DNA of 64,000 nucleotides from Xanthomonas fragariae (GTDB lineage Bacteria > Pseudomonadota > Gammaproteobacteria > Xanthomonadales > Xanthomonadaceae): the NCBI RefSeq assembly GCF_900183975.1, contig NZ_LT853882.1:2659501-2723500 (forward strand), given 5' to 3'. Both the position numbers and the translations under genes were made by a program. This document shows, piece by piece, positions 10,379-20,233 of the stretch (positions are counted from its first letter, which is position 1; the number at the start of each line of letters is the position of its first letter). The notes beneath the pieces are model-generated. The model did no database searches. It saw only the letters and a list, made by a program, of their open reading frames with translations, and had not been told where the DNA came from.

Positions 10379-11731
10379 ATGCCTGACCCACGCCGTATGT
10401 CCGCCGAAACCATTGCTTCCGCGCGTTCGCCAGCTTCCACCAACGGTGGCCTGGGCGATCATCACGCCAGCGTTGTGGTGCCCAAGAGCGGCCATTGGTG
10501 GTTCAAATTGCTGACGTTCGTGGGGCCGGGCTACATGGTGTCGGTCGGTTATATGGATCCGGGCAACTGGGCCACCGATCTGGCCGGCGGCTCGCAGTTC
10601 GGTTATCTGCTGCTTTCGGTGATTTTGCTGTCCAACGGGATGGCGATCGTCCTGCAGGGCTTGTCGGCGCGGCTGGGCGTCGCCACCGGTATGGATCTGG
10701 CGCAGGCCTGCCGCGCACGCTATCCACGCAGCGTGAATCTGGCACTGTGGGGAGTGTGCGAGCTGGCCATCGTCGCCTGCGACCTGGCCGAAGTGATCGG
10801 CACCGCGATTGCGCTGAAGCTGTTGTTCGGCATCCCGCTGACCATGGGCGCGATCATCACCGCCGTGGATGTGGTGCTTGTACTGCTGCTGATGAATCGC
10901 GGCTTCCGTGCGCTGGAAGCTTTCGTGATGGCCCTGCTGCTGATCATCTTCGTGTGCTTCGGCATCCAGATCGCGCTGGCCGCACCGCCGATTGCGGCGG
11001 TGTTGGGGGGCTTCATTCCACGTGCGCAAGTGTTCACAGACCCGCAGGCGCTATATCTGGCGATCGGCATCATCGGTGCGACGGTGATGCCGCATAACCT
11101 GTACCTGCATTCGTCGATCGTGCAGACGCGTGCGTATCCGCGTACCGATGTCGGCCGCAAGTCGGCGCTGCGCTGGGCCGTCGCCGACAGCACCGTGGCG
11201 TTGATGTTTGCGTTGTTCATCAACGCATCGATCCTGATCCTGGCGGCGGCGGCATTCCATGCGCAGGGCCGTACCGATGTGCAGGAGATCGAGCAGGCGC
11301 ATGCGTTGCTGGCGCCGATGCTGGGCGCTGGCCTGGCCTCGACCCTGTTTGCGGTCGCCCTGCTCGCCTCCGGTGTCAATTCCACCGTGACCGCCACGCT
11401 GGCCGGGCAGATCGTGATGGAAGGCTTTCTGCAACTGCGGTTGCCACCGTGGGTGCGCCGCTTGCTGACCCGCGGCATCGCCATCGTGCCGGTGGTGATC
11501 GTGACCTGGCTGTATGGCGAGGCCGGCACTGCACGGCTGTTGGTGCTTAGCCAGGTGGTGCTGTCGATGCAGTTGCCGTTTGCGGTGATTCCGCTGTTGC
11601 GTTTTGTGTCCGATCGTCAGTTGATGGGCGCGTTGGTGGCACCGGCGTGGCTGTTGCGCCTCGCCTGGGTGATCGCGGCAGTAATCGTCGGTTTGAATGT
11701 GAAGCTGCTGTGGGGTACCGCGTTGCAGTGA
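10379..11731 (+). CDS. mntH: Proton-coupled manganese transporter, NRAMP family
   Basis: Inner-membrane Mn(II)/H+ symporter. The 450-residue protein has about eleven hydrophobic spans, the NRAMP metal-site motif DPGNWATD in the first span (Asp and Asn ligands), and the second signature [10 protein letters not shown] in span six. Divergence from mntR and the operator 17 bases upstream indicate Mn-dependent repression. A second in-frame ATG at 10397 is a possible start. Confidence 0.95.
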   Translation: MPDPRRMSAETIASARSPASTNGGLGDHHASVVVPKSGHWWFKLLTFVGPGYMVSVGYMDPGNWATDLAGGSQFGYLLLSVILLSNGMAIVLQGLSARLGVATGMDLAQACRARYPRSVNLALWGVCELAIVACDLAEVIGTAIALKLLFGIPLTMGAIITAVDVVLVLLLMNRGFRALEAFVMALLLIIFVCFGIQIALAAPPIAAVLGGFIPRAQVFTDPQALYLAIGIIGATVMPHNLYLHSSIVQTRAYPRTDVGRKSALRWAVADSTVALMFALFINASILILAAAAFHAQGRTDVQEIEQAHALLAPMLGAGLASTLFAVALLASGVNSTVTATLAGQIVMEGFLQLRLPPWVRRLLTRGIAIVPVVIVTWLYGEAGTARLLVLSQVVLSMQLPFAVIPLLRFVSDRQLMGALVAPAWLLRLAWVIAAVIVGLNVKLLWGTALQ

Positions 11732-11898
11732 TACGCGATCTGCGTAGCGCATCCGGCCGACGCCGGACGCCGCCGCTTTCTCATCTCCGGCACGGCAGCC
11801 GTGGCAGCGTTGTCGCCCTTAACTTTGCCAGTGCCGTCGCGGCCACGCGCGTACCGCCCAATACACTGCCCCACCCGACCAATAACGGAGTCAACCCG

Positions 11899-12723
11899 AT
11901 GTCCAATTTCGTCACCCGCCCCGATGGCGCCAACATTTTTTACAAGGACTGGAGCAAGGGCCAGCCGGTCGTGTTCTCGCACGGTTGGCCGCTCAGCGCC
12001 GATGCCTGGGATGTGCAGATGCTGTTCATGGGCCAACACGGCTTCCGCGTGATTGCGCATGACCGCCGCAGCCATGGCCGCTCGTCGCAGACCTGGGACG
12101 GCAACGATATGGACACCTATGCCGACGATCTGGCTGCGGTGATCGAGAAACTGGACCTGAAGGACGCGATCCTGGTCGGCCATTCCACCGGTGGAGGTGA
12201 AGTGGCGCATTACGTCGGCCGCCACGGCAGCAAGCGGGTGGCCAAGGTGGTGCTGGTCGGGGCGGTACCGCCGCAAATGGTCAAGAGCCCGACCAATCCG
12301 GGCGGCCTGCCGCTGAGCGTGTTCGACGGCATTCGCGATGGCGTGGCCAAGGACCGTTCGCAGTTCTATCACGACCTGACCACAGCATTCTTCGGCGCCA
12401 ATCGTGATGGCAACACCGTGACCCAGGGCATGCGCTATGCGTTCTGGCTGCAGGGCATGCTCGGCGGTCACAAGGGCCAGTACGACTGCATCAAGCAATT
12501 CTCCGAAGTCGACTACACCGCCGACTTGAAGAAGATCGATGTGCCGGCACTGGTGGTGCATGGCGATGACGACCAGATCGTGCCGATCGATGCATCGGGC
12601 AAGCTGTCGGCCAAGATCATCAAGAACGCCGAACTGAAGATTTATGCCGGTGCGCCGCATGGCCTGACCGTGACCCACGCCGATCAGTTCAACAAGGATC
12701 TGCTGGCGTTCGCTAAGGCCTGA
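11899..12723 (+). CDS. Alpha/beta hydrolase, non-haem chloroperoxidase/arylesterase type
   Basis: A 274-residue alpha/beta-fold enzyme close to the cofactor-free haloperoxidases/esterases. The nucleophile elbow is GHSTGGG, the acid is in HGDDDQIVP, and the His is in [10 protein letters not shown]. The oxyanion strand [12 protein letters not shown] matches the family. Start ATG at 11899 has ACGGAG upstream; the longer frame to 11647 is not family-like. Followed by a strong terminator. Native substrate cannot be predicted. Confidence 0.88.
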   Translation: MSNFVTRPDGANIFYKDWSKGQPVVFSHGWPLSADAWDVQMLFMGQHGFRVIAHDRRSHGRSSQTWDGNDMDTYADDLAAVIEKLDLKDAILVGHSTGGGEVAHYVGRHGSKRVAKVVLVGAVPPQMVKSPTNPGGLPLSVFDGIRDGVAKDRSQFYHDLTTAFFGANRDGNTVTQGMRYAFWLQGMLGGHKGQYDCIKQFSEVDYTADLKKIDVPALVVHGDDDQIVPIDASGKLSAKIIKNAELKIYAGAPHGLTVTHADQFNKDLLAFAKA

Positions 12724-12741
12724 TCAAGTTGAATGGATGAG

Positions 12742-12773
12742 AAAAAGGCCGGCTCCTGGGAGTTGGCCTTTTT
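12742..12773 (+). terminator. Rho-independent terminator after the alpha/beta hydrolase
   Basis: AAAAAGGCC and GGCCTTTTT pair around a GC-rich centre that extends the stem; it starts 19 bases after the stop codon. The IS element begins two bases beyond, so this marks the last intact backbone feature before the mobile island. Confidence 0.85.
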
Positions 12774-12774
12774 A

Positions 12775-14218
12775 GTCGCCCCTGAAAAACCCCAACCACC
12801 CAACGACCGCAAGGCCTTGATGTCTGCACCGGCGTGCCAGAACTACCAGTGTTCGCTACGCTGAAGGCTGGTTTCTTGCAATTTGCGCCCATGCGTACAC
12901 GCCGTCCTGCTGCCGAAGACAGACCCGCCGACGAGTTGTTTCGTTCGCGGCTGGAGAACCAGATCGATCTGCGTCATCCGCTGGCGCGGCTGAGCCAACG
13001 GATGCCGTGGACGGCGTTGGAGCAAGCACTTTCATCGCGCTTGCCGGCCACCCAGGCCGGTGGCGGTCGGCCGGCATTGCCGGTGCGGCTGATTGCCGGT
13101 TTGTTCTACCTCAAACACGCCTACGACCTGTCCGATGAAGCGGTGTGCGAGCGCTGGCTGGAGAATCCGTACTGGCAGTTCTTCACCGGTGAGGTCGTGT
13201 TCCAGACGCGCTTGCCGAGCGATGCCAGCTCGCTGACGCGCTGGCGGCAGCGCCTGGGTGAGGCCGGGATGGAAGAGCTGCTGGCGCACACCATCAACGC
13301 CGCGCATGCGATGCAAGCGGTGGACGCACGCGAGTTGTCGCGGGTGATCGTGGACACTACGGTGCAGGAAAAGGCGATCGCCTATCCGACCGACAGCCGT
13401 TTGCTGGAGGTGGCACGCAAGAAGCTGGTGTTACTGGCCAAGCGGCACGGCATCGGATTGCGGCAGAGCTACGCGCGGCAAGGCCCGGCCCTGAGCCGCA
13501 AGGCAGGTCGGTATGCGCATGCGCGCCAGTTCAAGCGGATGTGGCGCATCCTGCGACGTCAACGCACAGTGCTGGGACGGCTCATGCGCGACATCCAACG
13601 CAAACTCGATCAGGTAAACACCGGCGTGCGCGAGCGCATCGCTGTCTGGCTGGAACGTGCGCAACGGCTGTACACGCAGCGTCCGAAGGACAAACAAAAA
13701 CTCTACGCATTGCATGCCCCGGAAGTGGAATGCATCGGCAAGGGCAAGGCGCGTCAAGCTTACGAATTTGGCGTCAAGGTCGGCATTGCAGTCACCGCCT
13801 GCAAGGGATTGGTCGTGGGTGCGCGCAGCTTCCCGGGCAACCCGTACGACGGCGATACCTTGGCCGAGCAGCTGGAGCAGACACGCGTGTTGCTGCAGGA
13901 TGTGAGCGTAGAACCGACGGTGGCGATCGTGGACCTGGGCGATCGCGGGCGCGAGGTCGATGGCGTGCAGGTCCTGCATCGCGGCAAGGCCAAGACGCTG
14001 ACGCGACGGCAATGGCGCTGGATCAAGCGACGGCAGGCGGTGGAGCCGGTGATCGGACATCTGAAAGACGACTGCAGGTTGCGTCGCTGCAGGCTGAAAG
14101 GTGCCCAAGGCGATGCGCTGCACGTGCTCGGCTGCGCGGCCGGCTACAACCTGCGTTGGCTGCTGCGCTGGATCGTGTTTTTGCGTGCCTGGATGCGGGC
14201 GATGGGATGGTCATCCTT
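12775..14218 (+). mobile_element. IS1478-like IS5-family element, copy 1 (3' end truncated)
   Basis: Left inverted repeat GTCGCCCCTGAAAAACCCC begins at 12775. The element matches copy 2 (23,405-24,909, opposite strand) up to the bases TCATCCTT ending at 14218, where similarity stops abruptly. About 65 terminal bases including the right inverted repeat are missing, so this copy cannot be mobile as a normal two-ended element. Foreign sequence follows directly, so the deletion or recombination joined it to a plasmid-like remnant. Confidence 0.85.
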
Positions 14219-14225
14219 TTTCTAG
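12834..14225 (+). CDS. IS5-family (IS1478-like) transposase, C-terminus replaced
   Basis: A 463-residue DDE transposase. Visible landmarks are an N-terminal DUF772-like region with LPVRLIAGLFYLKHAY, the first Asp in RVIVDTTVQEKAI, the second in AIVDLGDRGREVDG, and the terminal AVEPVIGHLK block with the Glu. It is nearly identical to the product at 23,426-24,850 but its last residues read WSSFF where the other continues WSSLSAVPLS, because the element is truncated. Catalytic residues appear intact, so it might still act in trans on full copies. Confidence 0.88.
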   Translation: MPELPVFATLKAGFLQFAPMRTRRPAAEDRPADELFRSRLENQIDLRHPLARLSQRMPWTALEQALSSRLPATQAGGGRPALPVRLIAGLFYLKHAYDLSDEAVCERWLENPYWQFFTGEVVFQTRLPSDASSLTRWRQRLGEAGMEELLAHTINAAHAMQAVDARELSRVIVDTTVQEKAIAYPTDSRLLEVARKKLVLLAKRHGIGLRQSYARQGPALSRKAGRYAHARQFKRMWRILRRQRTVLGRLMRDIQRKLDQVNTGVRERIAVWLERAQRLYTQRPKDKQKLYALHAPEVECIGKGKARQAYEFGVKVGIAVTACKGLVVGARSFPGNPYDGDTLAEQLEQTRVLLQDVSVEPTVAIVDLGDRGREVDGVQVLHRGKAKTLTRRQWRWIKRRQAVEPVIGHLKDDCRLRRCRLKGAQGDALHVLGCAAGYNLRWLLRWIVFLRAWMRAMGWSSFF

Positions 14226-14680
14226 AAAACATCGAGCAGAGACCGCCACGCCAAGCGCAAGTTCCAGATGCATTACAACAGGGCGCGCCGAACGGCCCTG
14301 GTAACGGCGACGCGCATCCGCAAGCAGACCAACCACGCCAAGACGATCAAGAGCGTCGACGGATGATCGAGGATGACCGCAATCACCGCAACGACATTCA
14401 GCTCCCTGCTCCCGGCGCCGATCTGCCCAACTGGGAATAGGTGCAGGCCAGGGAGAACCCGCAAGCATTCACTACCGGTGACCCTGATCTCGACAAGCTG
14501 GCCGCAGCACTGTTCGCCAATGACGAGGCTGCAATTTCACGCGTATCCGCACAGATCGAGCAGTCCCCTCAGGTGCAATCGTTCGAGCAATGGGGGCGCG
14601 ACCTGGTTGCAGCTCAGCAGCGAGAAGAGCTCCAGCAGCAAGAAATGGCCCGACAGCAGGGCCCTGTAATGAGAATGTGA
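14219..14680 (+). pseudogene. Decayed 3' remnant of an unrecognised gene (possibly relaxase-type)
   Basis: Downstream of the truncated IS, coding-like sequence continues in two frames. One frame reads a basic stretch including RKFQMHYNRARRTALV. A second frame reads DIQLPAPGADLPNWE, an in-frame TAG at 14,438-14,440, then VQARENPQAFTTGDPDLDK and a Gln-rich tail ending at 14680. A CAG-to-TAG change would join the last two parts. I read this as the C-terminal end of one gene broken by the IS, a frameshift and a nonsense codon. Position ahead of an accessory membrane protein and in a mob-type region suggests a relaxase tail, but no domain is recognisable. Confidence 0.4.
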
Positions 14681-14704
14681 TCACCAACAGGCATCGGAAC
14701 GCCC

Positions 14705-15268
14705 ATGTCTAACGAGCAAGAACTCCCCGCCCTACTGACATCGCTTCAAAACACGCTCAAGCTGCAATCCGCGTTGATGGCCAAGTTCGAGCAGCGCGAG
14801 GCTCGTATGCAAGCCGCCTTCGACCAGCGAATGCAGGCATTGCAGGGCGAGGTCGCCCAGGTACATCGCCGGGTGGACGGCATTGTCGGAGGAGCCAGCT
14901 CCCAGATCGCCAAAGAGGCCAAGGATGCGGTAGCGCCGATTGCGGCACGGTACGACCGCGACGTATCGGCCACGTCTGCGCAGTTGCAAAAAGCCAATAA
15001 GACCGTGTGGATGTGGTTCGGTGCCGCCGGCGCGATCCTGCTGCTCGTTCTTCTCGTCGGCTGGGCCGTGTTGGGCTACTACCGCCGCGAACTCTCCACC
15101 GTCAAGGAAGAGCTCCAGCGCTACGAGAACGCTATCCCTGTCCTCCAAGCCTACTACGCCTCGGATGCCGTCATCTGCGGCGACCGTGTGTGCGTCGATG
15201 TCGATCCTAATGGACAGCGGACAGGCGACAAACGACAGTACCGTCAAGCAAAACCCAGGACTCAATAA
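14705..15268 (+). CDS. Single-span membrane protein with coiled coil, probable mobilisation accessory protein
   Basis: A 187-residue protein: residues 1-100 are charged and helical (Gln-rich repeats such as ALQGEVAQVHRRVDG), one strong membrane span lies at about 101-123 (MWFGAAGAILLLVLLVGWAV), and the C-terminal part has a short coiled coil and a two-Cys ICGDRVCVDVD segment. The layout resembles small accessory proteins encoded beside plasmid relaxase genes, and a decayed mob region surrounds it. No named family can be claimed. Confidence 0.55.
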   Translation: MSNEQELPALLTSLQNTLKLQSALMAKFEQREARMQAAFDQRMQALQGEVAQVHRRVDGIVGGASSQIAKEAKDAVAPIAARYDRDVSATSAQLQKANKTVWMWFGAAGAILLLVLLVGWAVLGYYRRELSTVKEELQRYENAIPVLQAYYASDAVICGDRVCVDVDPNGQRTGDKRQYRQAKPRTQ

Positions 15269-15276
15269 TAGCCACC

Positions 15277-16341
15277 ATGCAGCATGACCGCGTCCAGCCA
15301 CTCAACTACTGCGCCCACGCCATCGAGGACCTCAAGTCATGGTCTGCACAGTTGCGACACACTGCACCGCAGACCTCTCACGTCATGCTTCGCGTGATCG
15401 AGTTGTTAAGGACCAGCGTCAAGTTCATCCTTCCTAATCAGTGCAACCTCGTCGCCCCCGACGAACTGCGGCAAGCGCACCTCGACCTCGCTCGCTTGCC
15501 CTTTTCCTGCGTTGCCTTCGAAGTTTCTTACGAGCAAGAAAGCGGCCTGCCGCCACTGCCCGACCTTGCCGGATTCCAACAGCATCACGCTACGCGACGT
15601 ATTGCCTTGTGCTGGGAGCCCCACCCCGCTTACGAGCTGCTACCGGGCCTTAACGACATTCTGCAGCGGTTCCCCGACGGAGGTGCATTTATTGTTCCTC
15701 TCTACTGGACGCCAATCGATAGCAAGTGGAATCTTGGCATGGGCGGCAGCTTCCATCCCTACAAGAACGAGCTTCGCGAATACGGAACAAGCGAGCTTCT
15801 ACCGGCAAGCGGAATCGTCAACGAAGCCCTCATCGAAGTGGGGCGCGCCACAAACAAGAGCAAGCGGTTCCGGAGCGAGCCCTTCTTTCTGCAACCGGAA
15901 CTCTTTGAAGCCAGACTTGCGATGGCCCATCATGGAAATCGCGAACGAGCATATGCGGAAATTCATCTAGACGCACAGGATGAAGAGCTTTTCATGATTC
16001 AGGCATGCAGTGTTATCAACTGCTCGAACGTCACAACAGCCGAGCTTCCTAGGCCTAAGATGATCAACAAAAAGCGTGAAGCCAAGGGCAAACAGCCCTT
16101 CTTCACCTACAAGGTTCTGCAACTTACGGAGGAACGTCGAACGGGCGGCACTGGGGAGGGAGGAAGTCACGCCAGCCCACGAATGCATCTCCGACGCGGC
16201 CATCTGCGCCGACTTGAAAGCAAAACAGTTTGGGTGAAAGCAACAATGGTGAACGCCAGTTCTTCCGATGGGGTTGTTGTGAAGGACTACGCAGTGCCGC
16301 CACGACCAGCCGGCTCAAAGCCAGAGTTGAAAGGAGTTTGA
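15277..16341 (+). CDS. Hypothetical protein of plasmid/phage-type context
   Basis: A 354-residue protein starting nine bases after the preceding gene, so probably in the same transcript. I do not recognise the family. Visible features: no signal peptide or membrane span, a Cys/Asn-containing segment QACSVINCSN, and a basic C-terminal block HASPRMHLRRGHLRRL followed by KTVWVKATMV, a motif that recurs in small phage or plasmid hypotheticals. Base composition is less GC-rich than the backbone, consistent with acquisition. Confidence 0.55.
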   Translation: MQHDRVQPLNYCAHAIEDLKSWSAQLRHTAPQTSHVMLRVIELLRTSVKFILPNQCNLVAPDELRQAHLDLARLPFSCVAFEVSYEQESGLPPLPDLAGFQQHHATRRIALCWEPHPAYELLPGLNDILQRFPDGGAFIVPLYWTPIDSKWNLGMGGSFHPYKNELREYGTSELLPASGIVNEALIEVGRATNKSKRFRSEPFFLQPELFEARLAMAHHGNRERAYAEIHLDAQDEELFMIQACSVINCSNVTTAELPRPKMINKKREAKGKQPFFTYKVLQLTEERRTGGTGEGGSHASPRMHLRRGHLRRLESKTVWVKATMVNASSSDGVVVKDYAVPPRPAGSKPELKGV

Positions 16342-16386
16342 CTGCTCCCGACACGGCAATCCTTCACTGAGCCCGATACATTTCGC

Positions 16387-16947
16387 ATGCACATTCGCCT
16401 CCAGACCTTCCGCGACAAACAAGGTCGCCTGCGGCAAGGCCGCACCGTTGCCCTGCGCCGCTCGGTCTACGACGCCAAGCAGGGCAAGTCGCGGCTGGTT
16501 CAGCTCGGGACGGTTGACCGCTTCGCCCGCGATCTGCCGCGCGAGCTGAAAGCGGTTCTCACACGTGAGGAGAAGGAAGAATTCCGGCAGTGGATTGCGG
16601 AGCGGGATCAGCAGCTTGCTGAGCTGCTGCAGCGCCACCATCTCGGCCGACTGGCGGAGTATCTCGGGCTGGCAGCAAAGGCGCTTTCGTCAGGCGTCGA
16701 GCCCGAAGACCCCGAGCGGCTCTGGGACGCCATAGGCGTCCTGACACGCGCTTTAGAGAAGGCAGGTCACCCCAAGCCCGCCAAAGAGCGCGGACGCCCA
16801 GCTAAAGCATCCACGCCGTCTGCCGAGGACTTGATCGACCTGGACGAGTCGCTGGTCTGGGTCTGCGAGAACATGCCCAACTTCATGCCCGAGGAGCTAT
16901 TGGCTGCTCCTGCTGCTAAGCGAACCCGCAAGCGTTCCCTCAAGTGA
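16387..16947 (+). CDS. Hypothetical basic helical protein
   Basis: A 186-residue, strongly charged protein with an N-terminal RLQTFRDKQGRLRQGRTVAL segment, long helices, an acidic DLIDLDESLVW patch and a Lys/Arg-rich end. I do not recognise it. It is the last of three same-strand genes and ends about 220 bases before the convergent relaxase pseudogene. A DNA-associated role would fit its basic character but is speculation. Confidence 0.5.
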   Translation: MHIRLQTFRDKQGRLRQGRTVALRRSVYDAKQGKSRLVQLGTVDRFARDLPRELKAVLTREEKEEFRQWIAERDQQLAELLQRHHLGRLAEYLGLAAKALSSGVEPEDPERLWDAIGVLTRALEKAGHPKPAKERGRPAKASTPSAEDLIDLDESLVWVCENMPNFMPEELLAAPAAKRTRKRSLK

Positions 16948-17165
16948 CGCCATGTGGTCGAAAGGGTGGCCTAACGCTGGCGTGAGCGTGTTGGCACCGT
17001 GGCAAGACGATGGCGCAACCGGGGCGACATGGTGGCGGCAAAGTGGTTGATCCGCCACCCAACCGCCCGTTACGACACCATCCAAACACCATGACCCCAC
17101 TCTTCCGGCACCTTGGCGCCATCACGGTGCACCGGCCCCATCACCGTAAAACCACCGTAGCGCCA

Positions 17166-18396
17166 TCATGGCTCCAAGTTCGCGCTCGGAATGTCGACAT
17201 CATCCGCTGGGCGATCATCCAGCGTTGTTCCGATTGCAGTTGCACTCTCAAGCCGTTCCTGCTCGACGATGCCTTCCACCATGCGTCGGGCCAACTCGGT
17301 GACACCGCCTTGGGACGCCATCGCATCCGCCAGTACAACGAATTGTTCCTCGATTCGCTGGTGCAACGTTAGTTCCAGGAGCCGCGGGTCCACACCGAAC
17401 TCGTTGCCCAGTCGTCGAATTTCCGCCTCATACTCTGGCCACCGCAGATCGTCTTTCCCACGCCTCTTCGCCACCGGCGCTGGCCCGGGTGCTGGCTTCT
17501 CCCGCAGCGCATCCAGACGCGCCTCGAATTCCGCGATGGAAGCCTCGACGCCACGGCGTTGACGCGCCAGCCGTCGGGACCGATTTTCGGCAGCGATGGC
17601 CCGATTCAGGTCGCCCAGAAAAGTTCCGATCCCGCGCCGCTCGAAAGCAGTCGCGACCGCACCCAAGTGCACCCCAGGAAGCCGGTCAAGTTCGACGACT
17701 TTCAGGTGTTCGCCACGCGCTTCCGCATCCTGCCGCTGCACCTGTATGGCTCGATGATCCCATTGTTCGGAGAGCCCGGCTGCCGTCATGCGCCGATTGC
17801 CGATCTCGGCCCATTTCCGACACCAGAATTCCAGCGTCTTGGGCCCGTCCTTCAGACCAGTAAACTCACGCGCCTTGTCCTTTGCTGAAGCCACCGGCCG
17901 TCAGCATCCGCGTGCTCATCAGAACATGAGCATGGCGCCCGCCTGAGAGCTTCTCGCTGCCATCCCAGCGCCTTGTGTCGTCTTCGTGAATGGCGAACTC
18001 GATAGCAACCCCATACCGCTCCATGACGGCCTGCGCAAACTCCCGAACCATTGCGATCTCCCGCTCCAGACTCATCCCGTAAGGCAGGCACAAGATGAAT
18101 TCGTTGGCCAGCCGCGCATCCTTCCGAGATTCGGCTGCCTCGACCGCATTCCAGAGGGTTTCGCGATGCCGAGCCCATGCGGGCGCCATAGTCGGGACCA
18201 CGATTTCGGTGTGCTCGACGCGCTGTTTGCGACGATAGTCGTGCACGACACCAGTCCGATGATCCGTGATCATGCTGCCGGTGCGGTAAGCAATGGCCGC
18301 CGTGACGCTGAACTGGTGCTCGGCGCGAGTGGCCGCATCCGGCCTGCTTTTCTTGCCGCCACTGCGGGAGATGTAGTTCAGCTCACACCGGTACAT
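17166..18396 (-). pseudogene. mobA: MobA/MobL-family (MobQ) relaxase, frameshifted
   Basis: Relaxase that would nick oriT and lead plasmid transfer. The N-terminal part from ATG 18396 (GAGGTG upstream) has the family segments AAIAYRTGS, ERHRETLWNAVE-like WARHRETLWNAVE, SRKDARLANEF, and the His-x-His metal motif GGRHAHVLMSTR. It breaks near 17,885: one frame stops in SKGQGA while the next frame resumes SAKDKAREFTGLKDG and runs to 17166. A single extra A in the AAA run of AGCAAAGGAC explains the shift; with AGCAAGGAC the reading is continuous (FSKDKAREF). The C-terminal half is a charged helical region. Likely non-functional unless the shift is a sequencing error. Confidence 0.85.
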
Positions 18397-18461
18397 GGCG
18401 TCACCTCGATCGGTTCTGTGTACCTCGACGTGCACGGTCAACACGCCGCTTGCGGGATCAA

Positions 18462-18521
18462 GGGGCGGAGCCCCTAGCGCAGGCATCGCGCAGCGATGCC
18501 TGCGCTCTTGCCGTTGGCAAG
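18462..18521. other. oriT: Candidate origin of transfer (three consecutive hairpins)
   Basis: Three perfect inverted repeats stand side by side just 5' of the relaxase gene: GGGGC/GCCCC with a 3-base loop (18,462-18,474), a 14-bp stem AGCGCAGGCATCGC with a 3-base loop (18,476-18,506), and CTTGCC/GGCAAG with a 3-base loop (18,507-18,521). None has a T run, so they are not terminators. Dense hairpins immediately upstream of a MobQ relaxase are what an oriT looks like. The nic position is not identified. Confidence 0.6.
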
Positions 18522-18863
18522 AGAGAGAGATCAACATCGCGATATTTGGCACCAAATGTGCGCGTGGCGCAAGTCACTGCGGCCACAGAAAATTGATTTT
18601 CCGTGGTAACGGCGAAATCCAGAAGGTAATCAGGCCGAAGTCGTCATGACACCCCAGTGGCGGCATGCCCCGCTCCTGTCCGCATTACGGATACTTAAAA
18701 ATCTATTCTTTACATGGAAGATCTTGGATGGCGCACCCTTAAACAATTCTCATGCGCCCAAAGACAGCCAGTGACATGGCGGCCAAGCCATAGCATTACT
18801 CTTAACTACTATGACTAATTCTATAGGATTGCATTTCCGCAAATCATTCGCCATGATCGACTC
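18522..18863. other. AT-richer non-coding stretch upstream of the relaxase
   Basis: No convincing gene. The segment is clearly richer in A and T than the surroundings (for example CTTAACTACTATGACTAATT near 18,800) and could hold promoters for the leftward relaxase or the rightward small gene, but I cannot place a specific element. Confidence 0.3.
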
Positions 18864-19049
18864 ATGGACCAGACAACTCTCGCCACGGAAAACGCCGCCA
18901 CGACGGCACCTCGACGCGGCCGCCGCGCATCCACAGAAATGAGTGCGACACGACGACAGGAAATTGCACGCCTTGAGCGCATCGTGACATCGCAGAAGGA
19001 GCGGCTTGCGAAGCTGAAAGAGGACCGACGTCCCCCCAATTTTGAGTAG
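18864..19049 (+). pseudogene. Small charged protein gene interrupted by an IS3-family insertion
   Basis: The frame starts at ATG 18864 and is native to KEDRR at 19,031; the remaining PPNFE is read from the IS end. Removing the IS (19,032-20,246) and one copy of the ACGT target duplication restores a frame continuing from 20,251 to a TGA at about 20,287 (about 69 residues). The product is basic with a helical RRQEIARLERIVTSQKERLAKL segment. It is divergent from the relaxase across the oriT candidate, the place of MobC-like nicking accessory genes, but similarity is too low to name it. Confidence 0.45.
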
Positions 19050-19093
19050 CGCCTCAGTTTGGAGTCCAATTCCCTACCCCGAGGAGATTGGAC

Positions 19094-19357
19094 GTGAAGA
19101 AGCGCTTTACCGAAGAGCAGATCATTGGCTTCCTGCGCGAAGCCGAAGCAGGCGTGGCGATCAAAGACCTGTGCCGGCGCCATGGCTTCAGTGAGGCCTC
19201 GTACTCCCTGTGGCGCAGCAAGTTCGGCGGGATGAGCGTGCCCGATGCCAAGCGACTCAAGGACCTTGAGTCCGAAAACGCGCGGCTGAAGAAGTTGTTG
19301 GCCGAGCAGCTGTTCGAAAACGACCTGATCAAGGATGCACTGCGAAAAAAGTGGTGA
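19094..19357 (+). CDS. IS3-family transposase OrfA (IS407 group)
   Basis: DNA-binding helix-turn-helix protein of the IS. The GTG at 19094 has GAGGAG eight bases upstream; the product begins [19 protein letters not shown], has the HTH in [22 protein letters not shown], and ends in a leucine-zipper helix ([15 protein letters not shown]). The end overlaps the orfB start region as usual for frameshift-produced OrfAB. Intact in itself. Confidence 0.88.
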   Translation: MKKRFTEEQIIGFLREAEAGVAIKDLCRRHGFSEASYSLWRSKFGGMSVPDAKRLKDLESENARLKKLLAEQLFENDLIKDALRKKW

Positions 19358-20220
19358 GCGCACCCGCGCGTCGTGCGCTGGTGCGCGAGTGGATCGGGTG
19401 CGGTGCCAGCGAGCGTCGCGCCTTGGCGGCGATCGGCATGAGCGCCAGTGCGCTGCGCTACTGCCCGCGCGAAGACCGCAACGTTGAGCTACGCGAGCGC
19501 ATTCTTGCGCTGGCGCATCGCCATCGCCGCTATGGCGTGGGGATGATCTATCTCAAACTTCGTCAGGAAGGACGCGTCGTGAACTACAAGCGCGTGGAGC
19601 GGTTGTACCGCGAACAGCAGTTGCAGGTCCGGCGCCGCCAAGCGCAAAAAAGTACCGGTGGGCGAGCGTCAACCGCTGCTGCGGCCATCGCAGGCCAACC
19701 AGGTGTGGTCGATGGACTTCGTGTTCGACCGCACCGCCGAAGGCCGGGTGATCAAGTGTCTGGTGATCGTGGACTACGCAACCCACGAAGCGGTCGCCAT
19801 CGACGTGGAGCGCGCGATCTCGGGACACGGCGTTGCGCGCGTGCTGGACCGACTGGCACACAGTCGCGGTTTGCCGCAGGTGATCCGCACCGAGCGCGAA
19901 GCCTGCCCTCGGGGCACAACGGCAAGGAGTTTTGCGGCAGGGCGATGGTCGCCTGGGCGCACGCCCGTGGTGTGCAGCTACGGCTCATCCAGCCGGGCAA
20001 ACCGAACCAGAACGCCTACGTCGAATCGTTCAACGGCCGACTACGCGACGAATGCCTCAACGAACACTGGTTCCCGACGTTGCTGCATGCACGCACCGAG
20101 ATCGAACGCTGGCGACGTGAATACAACGAGGACCGACCCAAGAAAGCAATCGGCGGCATGACGCCGGCCGCTTATGCCCAACATCTGGCAAACACCGATA
20201 TCATCAGGCCCGGACTCTAA
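19351..20220 (+). pseudogene. IS3-family transposase OrfB with two compensating frame lesions
   Basis: The DDE integrase domain is split over two frames. N-terminal [14 protein letters not shown] and C-terminal [22 protein letters not shown] are in one frame, but the middle with [14 protein letters not shown] and IVDYATHEA is in the next. An extra C near 19,640 (CGCCGCCAAG for CGCCGCAAG) starts the shift. A 23-base insertion at about 19,899-19,921, splitting the expected IRTDNGKEF Asp region, restores it. The single long frame of 289 codons is therefore misleading, and the catalytic core is not made correctly. Confidence 0.85.
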
Positions 20221-20233
20221 ACCCGGCCGCTAC

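Noticed and set aside
16948..17165. Possible CRISPR-like repeats (repeated CACCAT/CACC words) after the unknown gene
   Set aside because: Words are irregularly spaced and unequal in length; no direct repeat-spacer periodicity.
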